A stretch of DNA of 29,458 bases. It comes from an uncultured Bacteroidales bacterium (GTDB lineage Bacteria; Bacteroidota; Bacteroidia; Bacteroidales; Paludibacteraceae). Location: positions 1-29,458 of the forward strand of contig CAKZZM010000194.1 in assembly GCA_937885465.1 (NCBI GenBank), in the 5' to 3' direction. Below the pieces are notes generated by a model that saw only the letters and a list, made by a program, of their open reading frames with translations, did not search any database and was not told the DNA's origin. This document shows, in pieces, positions 6,876 through 14,495 of the stretch (position 1 is the stretch's first letter; every line of letters starts with the position of its first letter). The position numbers and the translations under genes are program-made.

Positions 6876-7652
6876 ATGGACAGCGTAAGAGTTATAGAAA
6901 TAAAAAAGAGCGTGTTTGAGGATAACGACCGCGATGCTGACCGCCTACGCTGTGAATTAAAGCAGCGCGGCGTTTATCTCTTGAACCTCATGTCTGCCCC
7001 GGGCAGCGGCAAGACAACAACACTTATCCGAACTATCAATCAGCTCAAAGATAAGATAAGTATTGCCGTTATGGAAGCCGATATCGACAGCGATGTGGAT
7101 GCCGTTAAGATAAAAGAAGCCACGGGCGTTTCGTCAATACAACTGCATACAGGCGGTATGTGCCACTTAGATGCAGAGATGACGAGGCAAGGATTAGAGG
7201 CTGTGCTTGGAGAGCAAGTGGAGAACGCCTCTGAGCGTTCGAACTTTAGTCGGCATACAATGCCGACTTTTATAAAGACGAGAGATATAAGTGAAGTGGA
7301 GAACGTTCGGAGACGTTCTCCACTTGACCTTATCATTCTTGAAAACGTAGGTAACCTCGTCTGCCCTGCCGAGTTTGACACGGGAGCAGTGAAGAACGCA
7401 ATGATACTCTCTGTGCCTGAAGGACACGACAAACCGCTCAAATACCCGCTAATGTTTCAGGTCTGCGACCTCGTGGTTATCAACAAGATTGACGTAATGC
7501 CTTACTTCGATTTCGACCTTGAAAAATGCAAAGAGTATATCCACCTGCGCAACCCGAAAGCCACTATTATCCCCATCTGCGCAAAAACAGGCGAGGGAGT
7601 GGATGCCTTCGCGGAATGGCTACTCAAAGAAGTAAAAAACTGGAAAGAATAA
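6876..7652 (+). CDS. hypB: HypB nickel-incorporation GTPase with an in-frame repeat insertion
   Basis: HypB is the GTPase that delivers nickel to [NiFe]-hydrogenase, with HypA. Visible motifs are the P-loop SAPGSGKTT (about 41-49), EADIDSDVDA, the metal-site GGMCHLDAEM (about 95), the switch/Walker B ILENVGNLVCPAEFDTGA, NKID and CAKTGEG. Total length is 258 residues against about 220 for the core family. The excess is a 36-codon block (about residues 114-149) between CHLDA and ILENVGNL encoded by repeat DNA at 7217-7324. The reading frame is kept, so the gene is not a simple pseudogene, but the insert sits in the G domain just before the switch region and may affect activity. ATG follows the upstream TAA directly. 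No hydrogenase gene is in the window. Confidence 0.93.
   Translation: MDSVRVIEIKKSVFEDNDRDADRLRCELKQRGVYLLNLMSAPGSGKTTTLIRTINQLKDKISIAVMEADIDSDVDAVKIKEATGVSSIQLHTGGMCHLDAEMTRQGLEAVLGEQVENASERSNFSRHTMPTFIKTRDISEVENVRRRSPLDLIILENVGNLVCPAEFDTGAVKNAMILSVPEGHDKPLKYPLMFQVCDLVVINKIDVMPYFDFDLEKCKEYIHLRNPKATIIPICAKTGEGVDAFAEWLLKEVKNWKE
7217..7324. mobile_element. 108-bp MITE-like palindromic insertion inside hypB
   Basis: The element starts with a forward family A unit (7217-7240) and ends with a reverse one (7301-7324), forming 24-bp terminal inverted repeats that match at 21 of 24 positions. The last 30 bases (7295-7324) are themselves a hairpin with 12-bp arms, AGTGGAGAACGT and ACGTTCTCCACT. The middle holds a perfect hairpin AGTCGGCAT-ACA-ATGCCGACT (7248-7268). 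Its length is exactly 36 codons with no stop in the hypB frame. No transposase is nearby, and no target-site duplication longer than 2-3 bases is obvious. Confidence 0.85.
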
Positions 7653-7662
7653 AAATCACATT

Positions 7663-7740
7663 AGGGCCCTGCCGGTACTTTTAACTTTTAACTTTAGGGA
7701 TCCGCCCGCACTTTCTATTTCAGGGCTCTGCCCGCACTTT
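7663..7740. repeat. Family C repeat, three copies
   Basis: Three copies of an AGGG(C/A)(C/T)(C)TGCCCGCACTTT-like 19-mer lie between hypB and the flavoprotein gene (7663-7681, 7696-7714, 7722-7740), separated by A/T-rich spacers. Further copies occur at 14296-14312 and 14411-14429. Each contains a short GGGC/GCCC inverted repeat. No promoter motif matching TAnnTTTG was seen here. Confidence 0.8.
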
Positions 7741-7758
7741 TCTAAAAATCTCAATACT

Positions 7759-10590
7759 ATGCCTAAAATGTCAGATAAGTTCGTCCCTAAGCACATGGGC
7801 GACAAGAATCCCAATCCCAAACTACTGAAATTGGTTCGTCATATCACCGACCGTATCCCGGGTAAAATCAAGATGACAACCGATGCTCCCGAATACTGGG
7901 GACTCGCCTGCATCTTTGAAGACGAGATGGACCCCATAAGCCGCGAAGCGGCACTCGATCTTATGCTCGATATGCTGCCCGCCAACTTCTTCAAGGTGCG
8001 GCAGCATCATACCTATCAGCAACTGCATCAGATGAACGACAAGAAGCACTATTTGCCGGATGACGCGTCGTTCGATGAATTGCTTGACACTATGGCGCGG
8101 CTCGGAGTGTTAGAGTACGACTACGGCGACAAATACACGAAAGAAGGTCCCGTACCCGGCACCACATACGAGCGAAAAGACCGTGTCTATTGGGTGCCTA
8201 TGTTTGTGCCCGGCTCAGCCGAATACACCAACATGAACGAGGAACTGATGGAAAAACATCCCGAACTCGGAATGTTCTTCGAACGAATGACTTTCCTCCC
8301 GCTTGAGAAAATAACACCAATGGTTCCGATGGGAGGTTCAGGCATAGGTATGCATGTCATCCCCGTCGAAAAAGCCATATCGATGGAAAATGAGACGGCA
8401 GACATCGAACATATTTCCTATTGGCTCAAACGATACGAAGGCCATCTCGCAGTAGGTATATGCTCCTGCCGTATCGGCAGAAAGCAACTCGACGAAGGCT
8501 GCGCCGACGACTACCACGACTGGTGTATAGGCGTGGGAGATATGGCAGAATATCTCGTTGAGACCAATCGCGGACACTACATCACCTACGACGAGTGTAT
8601 AGCTATCCTCAAAAACGCAGAAGACCACGGCTTCGTACATCAGATAACTAATATCGATGGCGAAGGCAAGATATTCGCAATTTGCAACTGCAATATCAAG
8701 ATATGCAACGCACTGCGAACATCGCAACTCTTCAACACTCCCAACATGTCACGCTCTGCATACGTGGCAAAAGTTGATCCTACAAACTGCGTCGCATGCG
8801 GACGGTGCGTCGAATACTGCCCCGCAGGTGCCGTTAAGTTAGGGCAGAAACTATGCACATCCAAAGGTCAAATCTCGTACCCCAAACAAGAACTGCCCGA
8901 TGCAGCCAAATGGGGCGAACACAAGTGGTCAGAGGACTATCGCGACAAGAACCGCGAGGGCTGCTACCCGACCGGCACCTCGCCTTGTAAGACCGCCTGT
9001 CCGGCGCATATTGCCGTTCAAGGCTACCTCAAGAAAGCCGCCGAAGGCAAGTACCGTGAGGCTCTCGAACTTATCAAACGCGAAAACCCCTTCCCCGCAG
9101 TCTGCGGACGCATCTGCAACCGCCGATGTGAGGACGCCTGCACACGAGGCACAATAGATCAGCCTATAGCCATCGATGCAGTAAAGAAATTCATCGCCGA
9201 ACAAGACCTCAACGCAGAAACACGCTTCGTACCGGAAGTCAATATCTGCTCCAATGTCTTGAAAGAATGGCCGGAAAAAATAGCTATCATCGGCGCAGGC
9301 CCCGCAGGGCTTAGTTGCGCATATTACCTCGCAACACAAGGTTACAAGCCCACTGTCTTCGAACGCAACCCGCAACCCGGCGGCATGCTAAGATATGGCA
9401 TACCGTCATATAAACTTGAGAAAGAAGTTATTGACGCTGAAATAGATATCATGCGCGAGATAGGTGTAGATATCCGCTGCGGCGTAGAAGTAGGTAAAGA
9501 TATCACTATACAACAGCTGCGCGAACAAGGCTATAAAGGCTTCTATGTAGCTATCGGCTGCCAAGGCGGCAGACTCCCCGGTATTCCGGGCGAGACACTC
9601 GAAGGTACCACCACCGCTATCGATTTCCTGCACAAAGCCGGCTGCGGCGAGTGCAAAGTAAGCGGCAAAGTGGTAGTTGTCGGCGGCGGTAATGTAGCTA
9701 TCGATGCCGCACGAGTAGCCCTCCGCAGCGGAGCTGAATCCGTCACTATGCTCTCACTCGAAACAGAAGATATCATGCCGGCCTCACCCGCTGAGCGACG
9801 CGAAGCACGCGAAGACGGAGTAATCATCAACCCCGGCTGGGGACCGAAAGAAGTACGAAGGAACAATGTACGAGGTACGAAGGAAATCTCTTTCAAACGT
9901 TGCACCTCTGTCTTCAACGCAGAGCATAAGTTCGCCCCTACATTCGATGAAAACGAACGTCTCACCCTCGATGCTGATATGGTCATCTTCGCTATCGGTC
10001 AGACAGTTATACTCAAAGACCTCTTGAAAGATACCAAAGTTGAGTTCTCTCGAGGCATCTATCCCGTTGCCGATAAACTGACTTATCAGACCGCCGAACC
10101 CGACATCTTCGTCGGAGGAGATGTCTTCACCGGTCCTAAGTTCGCTATCAATGCTATTGCAGCAGGCAAAGAGGCTGCCGAGTCGCTACACCGCTTCGTA
10201 CAGCACGGCCACATGACTATAGGACGCGACCGCCGAAACTTCATTGAACTCAATAAACAAGATATAGTCCTCGAAAGTTACGACAACTCGAGCCGTCAAG
10301 AAGCAGTGGATATAACACAAAAGAACAAGTTCCTCGAATATCACGGCACACTCACCGAAGAACAAGTAAGACGCGAGACCGCCCGTTGCCTCGGCTGCGG
10401 CGCATCAGTAGTGGACGAGAACCGCTGCATCGGTTGCGGACTATGCACTACCAAATGCGGCTTCGACGCTATACACCTACACCGTGAACACCCCGAAGCA
10501 AGCATCATGCGCACATCCGAAAATAAATTCGACGGCATACTGCCATATACGTTAAAACGCGCTGCAAAAATTGTCTTCAAAAGAAGTTAG
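7759..10590 (+). CDS. Iron-sulfur flavoprotein oxidoreductase with a GltD-like core
   Basis: This 943-residue protein has four parts. An N-terminal region (1-330) contains two cysteine groups (CSC...C...C at about 235-256, and CNCNIKIC near 310). A 4Fe-4S ferredoxin motif CVACGRCVEYCP follows (344-355). The core is GltD-like: a cysteine-rich entry segment (CKTACPAHIAVQGY, CGRICNRRCEDAC), an FAD loop IIGAGPAGLS (about 511-520), an NAD(P)H loop VVVGGGNVAIDAAR (about 638-651) and the flavin motif GGDVFTGPKFAINAIAAGK. A second ferredoxin motif, CIGCGLCTTKC, is near residue 890. It probably passes electrons between NAD(P)H and a low-potential acceptor, as in glutamate synthase small subunits or NfnB. 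No glutamate synthase large subunit is adjacent, so true GltD function is unlikely. Residues 699-709 are encoded by a GTAC repeat. The stop overlaps a family A unit. Confidence 0.88.
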   Translation: MPKMSDKFVPKHMGDKNPNPKLLKLVRHITDRIPGKIKMTTDAPEYWGLACIFEDEMDPISREAALDLMLDMLPANFFKVRQHHTYQQLHQMNDKKHYLPDDASFDELLDTMARLGVLEYDYGDKYTKEGPVPGTTYERKDRVYWVPMFVPGSAEYTNMNEELMEKHPELGMFFERMTFLPLEKITPMVPMGGSGIGMHVIPVEKAISMENETADIEHISYWLKRYEGHLAVGICSCRIGRKQLDEGCADDYHDWCIGVGDMAEYLVETNRGHYITYDECIAILKNAEDHGFVHQITNIDGEGKIFAICNCNIKICNALRTSQLFNTPNMSRSAYVAKVDPTNCVACGRCVEYCPAGAVKLGQKLCTSKGQISYPKQELPDAAKWGEHKWSEDYRDKNREGCYPTGTSPCKTACPAHIAVQGYLKKAAEGKYREALELIKRENPFPAVCGRICNRRCEDACTRGTIDQPIAIDAVKKFIAEQDLNAETRFVPEVNICSNVLKEWPEKIAIIGAGPAGLSCAYYLATQGYKPTVFERNPQPGGMLRYGIPSYKLEKEVIDAEIDIMREIGVDIRCGVEVGKDITIQQLREQGYKGFYVAIGCQGGRLPGIPGETLEGTTTAIDFLHKAGCGECKVSGKVVVVGGGNVAIDAARVALRSGAESVTMLSLETEDIMPASPAERREAREDGVIINPGWGPKEVRRNNVRGTKEISFKRCTSVFNAEHKFAPTFDENERLTLDADMVIFAIGQTVILKDLLKDTKVEFSRGIYPVADKLTYQTAEPDIFVGGDVFTGPKFAINAIAAGKEAAESLHRFVQHGHMTIGRDRRNFIELNKQDIVLESYDNSSRQEAVDITQKNKFLEYHGTLTEEQVRRETARCLGCGASVVDENRCIGCGLCTTKCGFDAIHLHREHPEASIMRTSENKFDGILPYTLKRAAKIVFKRS
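9853..9883. repeat. GTAC-family repeat inside the flavoprotein gene
   Basis: This 31-base stretch starts GTACGAAGGAACAATGTACG and matches the repeat in the SusE-like signal peptide (18486-18516) at 26 of 31 positions. It begins on a codon boundary and encodes residues 699-709 (VRRNNVRGTKE) in the loop between the NAD(P)H domain and the conserved FKRC segment. Confidence 0.85.
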
Positions 10591-10641
10591 TGGAGAACGT
10601 CTCCGAACGTTCAGAATAGTAGAGAACGTCTCCGAACGTTC
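10589..10641. repeat. Two forward family A units
   Basis: Units at 10589-10612 and 10618-10641 share the core GAACGT-CTCCGA-ACGTTC. The first begins at the AG of the flavoprotein's TAG stop codon. Both are forward on the + strand and lie just ahead of the terminator at 10653. Confidence 0.9.
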
Positions 10642-10652
10642 AGACTTTAAAT

Positions 10653-10682
10653 GAAAGTCCGCGCATTAATGCGCGGACTTTC
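10653..10682. terminator. Bidirectional intrinsic-type terminator hairpin
   Basis: A perfect 30-base palindrome, GAAAGTCCGCGCATT and its reverse complement, is GC-rich in the stem. It lies between the flavoprotein gene (+) and the end of the starch operon (-), which converge here. Its symmetry could stop transcription from both sides. The T-tracts are short, so termination is likely but not certain. Confidence 0.75.
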
Positions 10683-10693
10683 GTTTGACAAAT

Positions 10694-10754
10694 AGTGGAT
10701 AACGTCTGAGAACGTAGCACCATAGCGTAAGCGGTACTTAGCGTAAGCGGTACT
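10694..10754. repeat. Degenerate family A unit and 16-bp tandem repeat
   Basis: A degraded forward family A unit (10694-10715, AGTGGATAACGTCTGAGAAC) is followed by two exact tandem copies of TAGCGTAAGCGGTACT (10723-10738 and 10739-10754). The segment lies downstream of the small ORF that ends the starch operon. Confidence 0.8.
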
Positions 10755-10767
10755 TATTTTGCTGTGC

Positions 10768-10908
10768 CTAATCGCCATGGAGATCGCTCACTCCTAAATC
10801 ACCGGTATCTCCTGCCTTATAGATTTCAGGTGTGGCTGAAACACAAAGAATCGCGGTATAAGCAATTTCCGCAATGCCGATTGACGGCATCAAATAAGTC
10901 TTTCTCAT
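10768..10908 (-). CDS. 46-residue small protein at the end of the starch operon
   Basis: A 46-codon ORF starts with ATG eight bases after the stop of the 1116-residue CBM protein, on the same strand. The product begins MRKTYLMPSIGIAEIAY, continues TAILCVSATPEIYKAGDTG and ends with an acidic Gly/Asp-rich tail. The start pattern (M-K/R-K-x-Y-x-x-P) followed by a hydrophobic patch and a polar Gly-rich tail resembles many uncharacterised short Bacteroidales proteins that I recall. This is a family impression, not a database match. It could be a small secreted or membrane-associated peptide. Against it: short length, and it could be chance. For it: tight spacing and a composition unlike random sequence. 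Confidence 0.6.
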   Translation of the reverse strand: MRKTYLMPSIGIAEIAYTAILCVSATPEIYKAGDTGDLGVSDLHGD

Positions 10909-10916
10909 AATCCTAC

Positions 10917-13900
10917 TTATTTATTTACGATTATACCTTGTGCGTTATACTTAACTCCATCTCTGATGATGTAGAGTTGACCACTCTCGATAATCTTATC
11001 GGCAACGTTTACACCTTCCGCTTGCTCTATACCCGTCGGCTTATTGTAAATAACGATGTTACGACGCGGAGCGACCTGAGGAGTAGAATTGATATTCGAC
11101 CAGTCGATATATGCGCGACCGGAAGATATCTTCACCTCGCTATTCACATAGTATATACCATTGTTATACAAGATATAGTTACTTGCATCCTTAGTAATGG
11201 TATATTCCTCTCCATCGTTGATAAAGCCCACGAGCCCATTAGTGGTATAGAGGTGGTCGGCAGACGGCGTGAACGATTGTCCGCCCCAGTAGTAAACGGT
11301 CAGTTGGTCTGCCGTAGCAAGGAAGATATAAGGTACGCCCATAAGCAATTCTTCAGCCTCTTCTATAACAATACTCTCCGTCGTCTTGTCGGCAATGCTA
11401 TAGAGCGTTGCGCCCTCTACTCTTATGGCAGAGTAAGGCAAACATATAGTTCCGTAGTTGCCGTTCGTCACGCTGCGCTCGTATATGAGTGCGACAGCAG
11501 CATTGCAATCAGCAATAGTGGTCATATAGGTCTTGTCCTCATAAGTAGAGGTCGCACCCTGCCAAACGGCACACTCATCGGCTACGGGGTCAGCATCGGT
11601 ATAAGCGAAATCGCCTGTCTGCATAGCACCATCTCCCGTACCGGTATTGAAGATTACGGTTCCGCCCTTTGATACTATATAAGAGTACCATCCGTCGGCA
11701 TCGGGGGAAAGTTCAGCACCCGGCCATTCATCTCCAACGGTACCATAATTATTATACTGATAACCATAGATATGCTCCATCGGGATATACGGGTGGAAAC
11801 GTTTCTCACCGGCTTGTCCTTCCCATGCACTTAATCCTGTAATGGTCAGATAATAATCACGAGCCTCAGTAAGGGTGAGCGTCTGACGATAATCGCCTTC
11901 TTGACCCTCACCTACATTATTATGGAAGATAAGATTCATGCTTATCGTAGCATTCTCATTGGCGGTGAAATCATAGACCTTATAGTCGACACCGTCTATT
12001 TCCTGAGTAGCATCGGCTGCCGCTTTGCCCGGCCATTCACCCAAGTACTGCACATCGCCCCAAGCATAAACATCGAAGGTATCCCAACCGGTGAGGTTAT
12101 GAACATATAAGTGGTATGTCCGCACTGCCGGATCGCACTCTGCGAGAGTGGCGTACCATGTACCGTTGCAATAATACGGATAATCCTCATTTATTACCAA
12201 GGAGGCTGTTTCGCTACCATTGTTATTATTAAATATGATATTGGTATATCTGTCTTTCGCAATGGTAACTGAGTAAACGGCATATCCGTTGTTTGCGGTC
12301 GTTGCGCCGGTAGCGGTCATCGCTTCACCCGGCCAAGCGGTATTCCTGATATATTCATTTTCTGCGTTATATGCATACGCGTGCATATCCGACCAACCTT
12401 CTTTGTTAACGAAATAGAGCGTCAGGGGCTCGTAAACCGCAACTTCTTTCGTTGCTTCAACCACTCCTTCGTCTCCTGTAGCCGTTACCTTGAATGTATA
12501 TGTTCCGGCAGCAGGAAAAGTGTAAGGGTTCGCACTGAGTGAAGCGAACTCCCCATCGCCGATCTTCAGTTGGTAGGCATAGGAAACGTTGGTCAGATTA
12601 GTGGTTGCACCGACAGTGACTACATCACCTACAAACTGGGAAACATTCAAACCGCTGAATGCTACAGAAAGAGCTTCCGGATATTCTACGCTCAGCGTAT
12701 TGGTGGCATAGGTCCATGTGAATGCGTAGCTTCCTGTTGCATCGGCAACAAAAGTACAGTTAGTAGTATTACCTGCCTCAATAACATGGGAGTTATTAAA
12801 GCGGTCGAATGCAGCACCATTGGCGCGCCACTGGTCATCTACCATAACGCCAAACTCATAAGACTCACCTTGACTTATCGTCAGTTCCAAAGAAGCGGTT
12901 TCATTGTTACCTGCCACTACGAAGTTTGCACTTCCTTCCCAGTCAGGGTTGGTAAAGTTACTATGCAATGCGATTGTCGGCATTCGGGTAGTCCAAGAAT
13001 AAGAAGCACCATCCGCAGCCACGACTGCGCAGTTCTGACCTGCGGCAGGAGCAACGAACTTCAAGCCATTCCAGCTGTTCTTCTCGGTTTTTATGAAATC
13101 CTGTAAAGTGCTCCACACGACATCCTGCGTAAAGGTAATGGTCTTAACCGTCCCGGCACCTGAAGCATCATAATCCAATGAGGAGGATTGATCTCCGTAC
13201 GGGAAATTAACGCCTGTAGTACCTTCGGTCATTGCGGAGAAGTCCACATAGATCTTGGTACCGTTGGTGAAGGTGTATGTCTCATAAACGGTTACGTTCA
13301 CTTCTTTCGCCCGGACCGGATCGCCGGAATTGTTCTCTAAAGCCTCTACCTTAACGACAAAGTCCCCCAATGTGTTGAAGGTGTAAGACGAGACTGCACT
13401 TGAGTATTCTCCTCCCGCAGGTTTCACATAGAAGCGATACCCCGGATCGGTAATGCCGGACGAAGTGGCTGCGAAAGTAACGGCAGTACCTTTGAGGATA
13501 GACGCTGCCAGACCGTCAAAGTCCACGTATTGTTCCGGCAGAGTAGGATAAACCACAGACAATTTCTTGGTAAAATAATTGTACGTGAAAGTATAATCAC
13601 CGTCTATATCTAACGTCAAAGTAGTAGCATCATTAGATGGATTACCTGAAAAATCATATTCAACACCGCTATTATCGCGGGTAATAGTTGTGTTATTAAA
13701 TCTCCAATCATTATCACCTACGACGATTTTAAAGCCGATGCTACCTGCACTAAAGTATTTTGTGAGTGTAGCTGTGATGCCACTATTGTCTGTAAATCTA
13801 TCGCTACTCCCCCAATCGTTGAATCCGCCTCTAACTGTGATTTCAGGAGCCACAAATGTATATGTGCCCCAAGTGCCGGTGCAGGCTGTACCGTTACCGT

Positions 13901-14267
13901 TTTCATACCATGTATCCGAAGAGTTGGTAATAGTAAAGAAGTTATTGGTCGTTCCTACATTATTATCGGTGATAGACTGCGCTGCTGTTTGTGCACCCCA
14001 GTTATCAGTATTACTCGATCCGATACGTTGGAACGTGATGGTTGATTTTCCTGCCAAATCTACCTCGGCGAACCAAGTGTCGGATGTCCCGTCAACAAGG
14101 GTCATGGCAGTGGTAGTACCGGAATCAAGTATCACACCAATTCTGGCATTAGCTTGAGTCCACCAATTGTACTCCATCTTGCAGTAGATACGCGTAGCGT
14201 CTGCAAAGAGGGGTGCCATACTACCCATACAAAGCAGGGCAAGTAATGATAATACAATTTTCTTCAT
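10917..14267 (-). CDS. Large secreted multi-domain starch-binding protein
   Basis: This 1116-residue protein has an N-terminal signal peptide (about 1-23, ending LFADA; no lipobox). The first module (about 25-130, KMEYNWWTQANARIG) is shared with the next protein in the operon. Two similar modules then end in FTYNYFTKKLSVVYP and FTWTYATNTLSVEYP, alternating with two Ig-like segments (near 240-330 and 535-615). CBM26-like starch-binding units follow, marked by GW...YAY or YAW and WPG (near 625, 725 and 825), including LIFHNNVGEGQEGDYRQ. The last 200 residues hold YGTICLPYSAI, a region recurring at C-termini of secreted Bacteroidales proteins, then the tail SGQLYIIRDGVKYNAQG. No catalytic domain is seen. 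It probably holds starch at or outside the cell surface. A repeat-filled 212-base gap precedes it, so it may be less strongly expressed than the upstream genes. Confidence 0.85.
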   Translation of the reverse strand: MKKIVLSLLALLCMGSMAPLFADATRIYCKMEYNWWTQANARIGVILDSGTTTAMTLVDGTSDTWFAEVDLAGKSTITFQRIGSSNTDNWGAQTAAQSITDNNVGTTNNFFTITNSSDTWYENGNGTACTGTWGTYTFVAPEITVRGGFNDWGSSDRFTDNSGITATLTKYFSAGSIGFKIVVGDNDWRFNNTTITRDNSGVEYDFSGNPSNDATTLTLDIDGDYTFTYNYFTKKLSVVYPTLPEQYVDFDGLAASILKGTAVTFAATSSGITDPGYRFYVKPAGGEYSSAVSSYTFNTLGDFVVKVEALENNSGDPVRAKEVNVTVYETYTFTNGTKIYVDFSAMTEGTTGVNFPYGDQSSSLDYDASGAGTVKTITFTQDVVWSTLQDFIKTEKNSWNGLKFVAPAAGQNCAVVAADGASYSWTTRMPTIALHSNFTNPDWEGSANFVVAGNNETASLELTISQGESYEFGVMVDDQWRANGAAFDRFNNSHVIEAGNTTNCTFVADATGSYAFTWTYATNTLSVEYPEALSVAFSGLNVSQFVGDVVTVGATTNLTNVSYAYQLKIGDGEFASLSANPYTFPAAGTYTFKVTATGDEGVVEATKEVAVYEPLTLYFVNKEGWSDMHAYAYNAENEYIRNTAWPGEAMTATGATTANNGYAVYSVTIAKDRYTNIIFNNNNGSETASLVINEDYPYYCNGTWYATLAECDPAVRTYHLYVHNLTGWDTFDVYAWGDVQYLGEWPGKAAADATQEIDGVDYKVYDFTANENATISMNLIFHNNVGEGQEGDYRQTLTLTEARDYYLTITGLSAWEGQAGEKRFHPYIPMEHIYGYQYNNYGTVGDEWPGAELSPDADGWYSYIVSKGGTVIFNTGTGDGAMQTGDFAYTDADPVADECAVWQGATSTYEDKTYMTTIADCNAAVALIYERSVTNGNYGTICLPYSAIRVEGATLYSIADKTTESIVIEEAEELLMGVPYIFLATADQLTVYYWGGQSFTPSADHLYTTNGLVGFINDGEEYTITKDASNYILYNNGIYYVNSEVKISSGRAYIDWSNINSTPQVAPRRNIVIYNKPTGIEQAEGVNVADKIIESGQLYIIRDGVKYNAQGIIVNK

Positions 14268-14295
14268 AAAATCAAAAATTTTAGTAATTAACTTT

Positions 14296-14466
14296 AGGGC
14301 TCTGCCCGGACTTATTTAGTGGGGAACGCCTCCGAGCGTTCAGACTTTCCGAACTCTCCGCACTTATTTAGTGGAGAACGCCTCCGAGCGTTCTGACTCT
14401 CCGGACTTTCCGGGCTCTGCCCGCACTTTCATTTAAAGTATTGAACGCTCGGAGGCGTTCTCCACT
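14296..14466. repeat. Composite repeat block between the two CBM genes
   Basis: Family C copies (14296-14312, 14411-14429) alternate with family A units: forward at 14318-14341 and 14370-14393, and reverse at 14443-14466. The outer A units give the 14318-14466 block (149 bp) 24-bp terminal inverted repeats, the same plan as the hypB insertion. It lies within the starch operon between the 381- and 1116-residue genes. Its hairpins could terminate part of the transcripts or protect upstream mRNA ends. Confidence 0.88.
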
Positions 14467-14470
14467 ATTG

Positions 14471-14495
14471 AGAGACATCCTACCGGGATGTCTCT
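14471..14495. repeat. Family B hairpin variant across a stop codon
   Basis: The hairpin is AGAGACATCC, loop TACCG, GGATGTCTCT: a perfect 10-bp stem and 5-base loop. The outer six pairs are the same as the other family B hairpins, while the inner four pairs differ and still pair. The TAG stop of the minus-strand CBM gene (14480-14482) lies at the loop edge. Confidence 0.85.

Noticed and set aside
7217..7324. hypB as a disrupted pseudogene
   Set aside because: The insert is an exact multiple of three with no stop, and all GTPase and metal motifs on both sides are intact.
7759..10590. Glutamate synthase small subunit
   Set aside because: The GltD-like core is present, but the protein has a large extra N-terminal domain and two ferredoxin motifs, and no large-subunit gene is adjacent.
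10938..13106. Long + strand open frames (10938-11672, 12570-13106) opposite the 1116-residue gene
   Set aside because: They lie antisense to well-supported starch-binding modules and show no domain or signal features.
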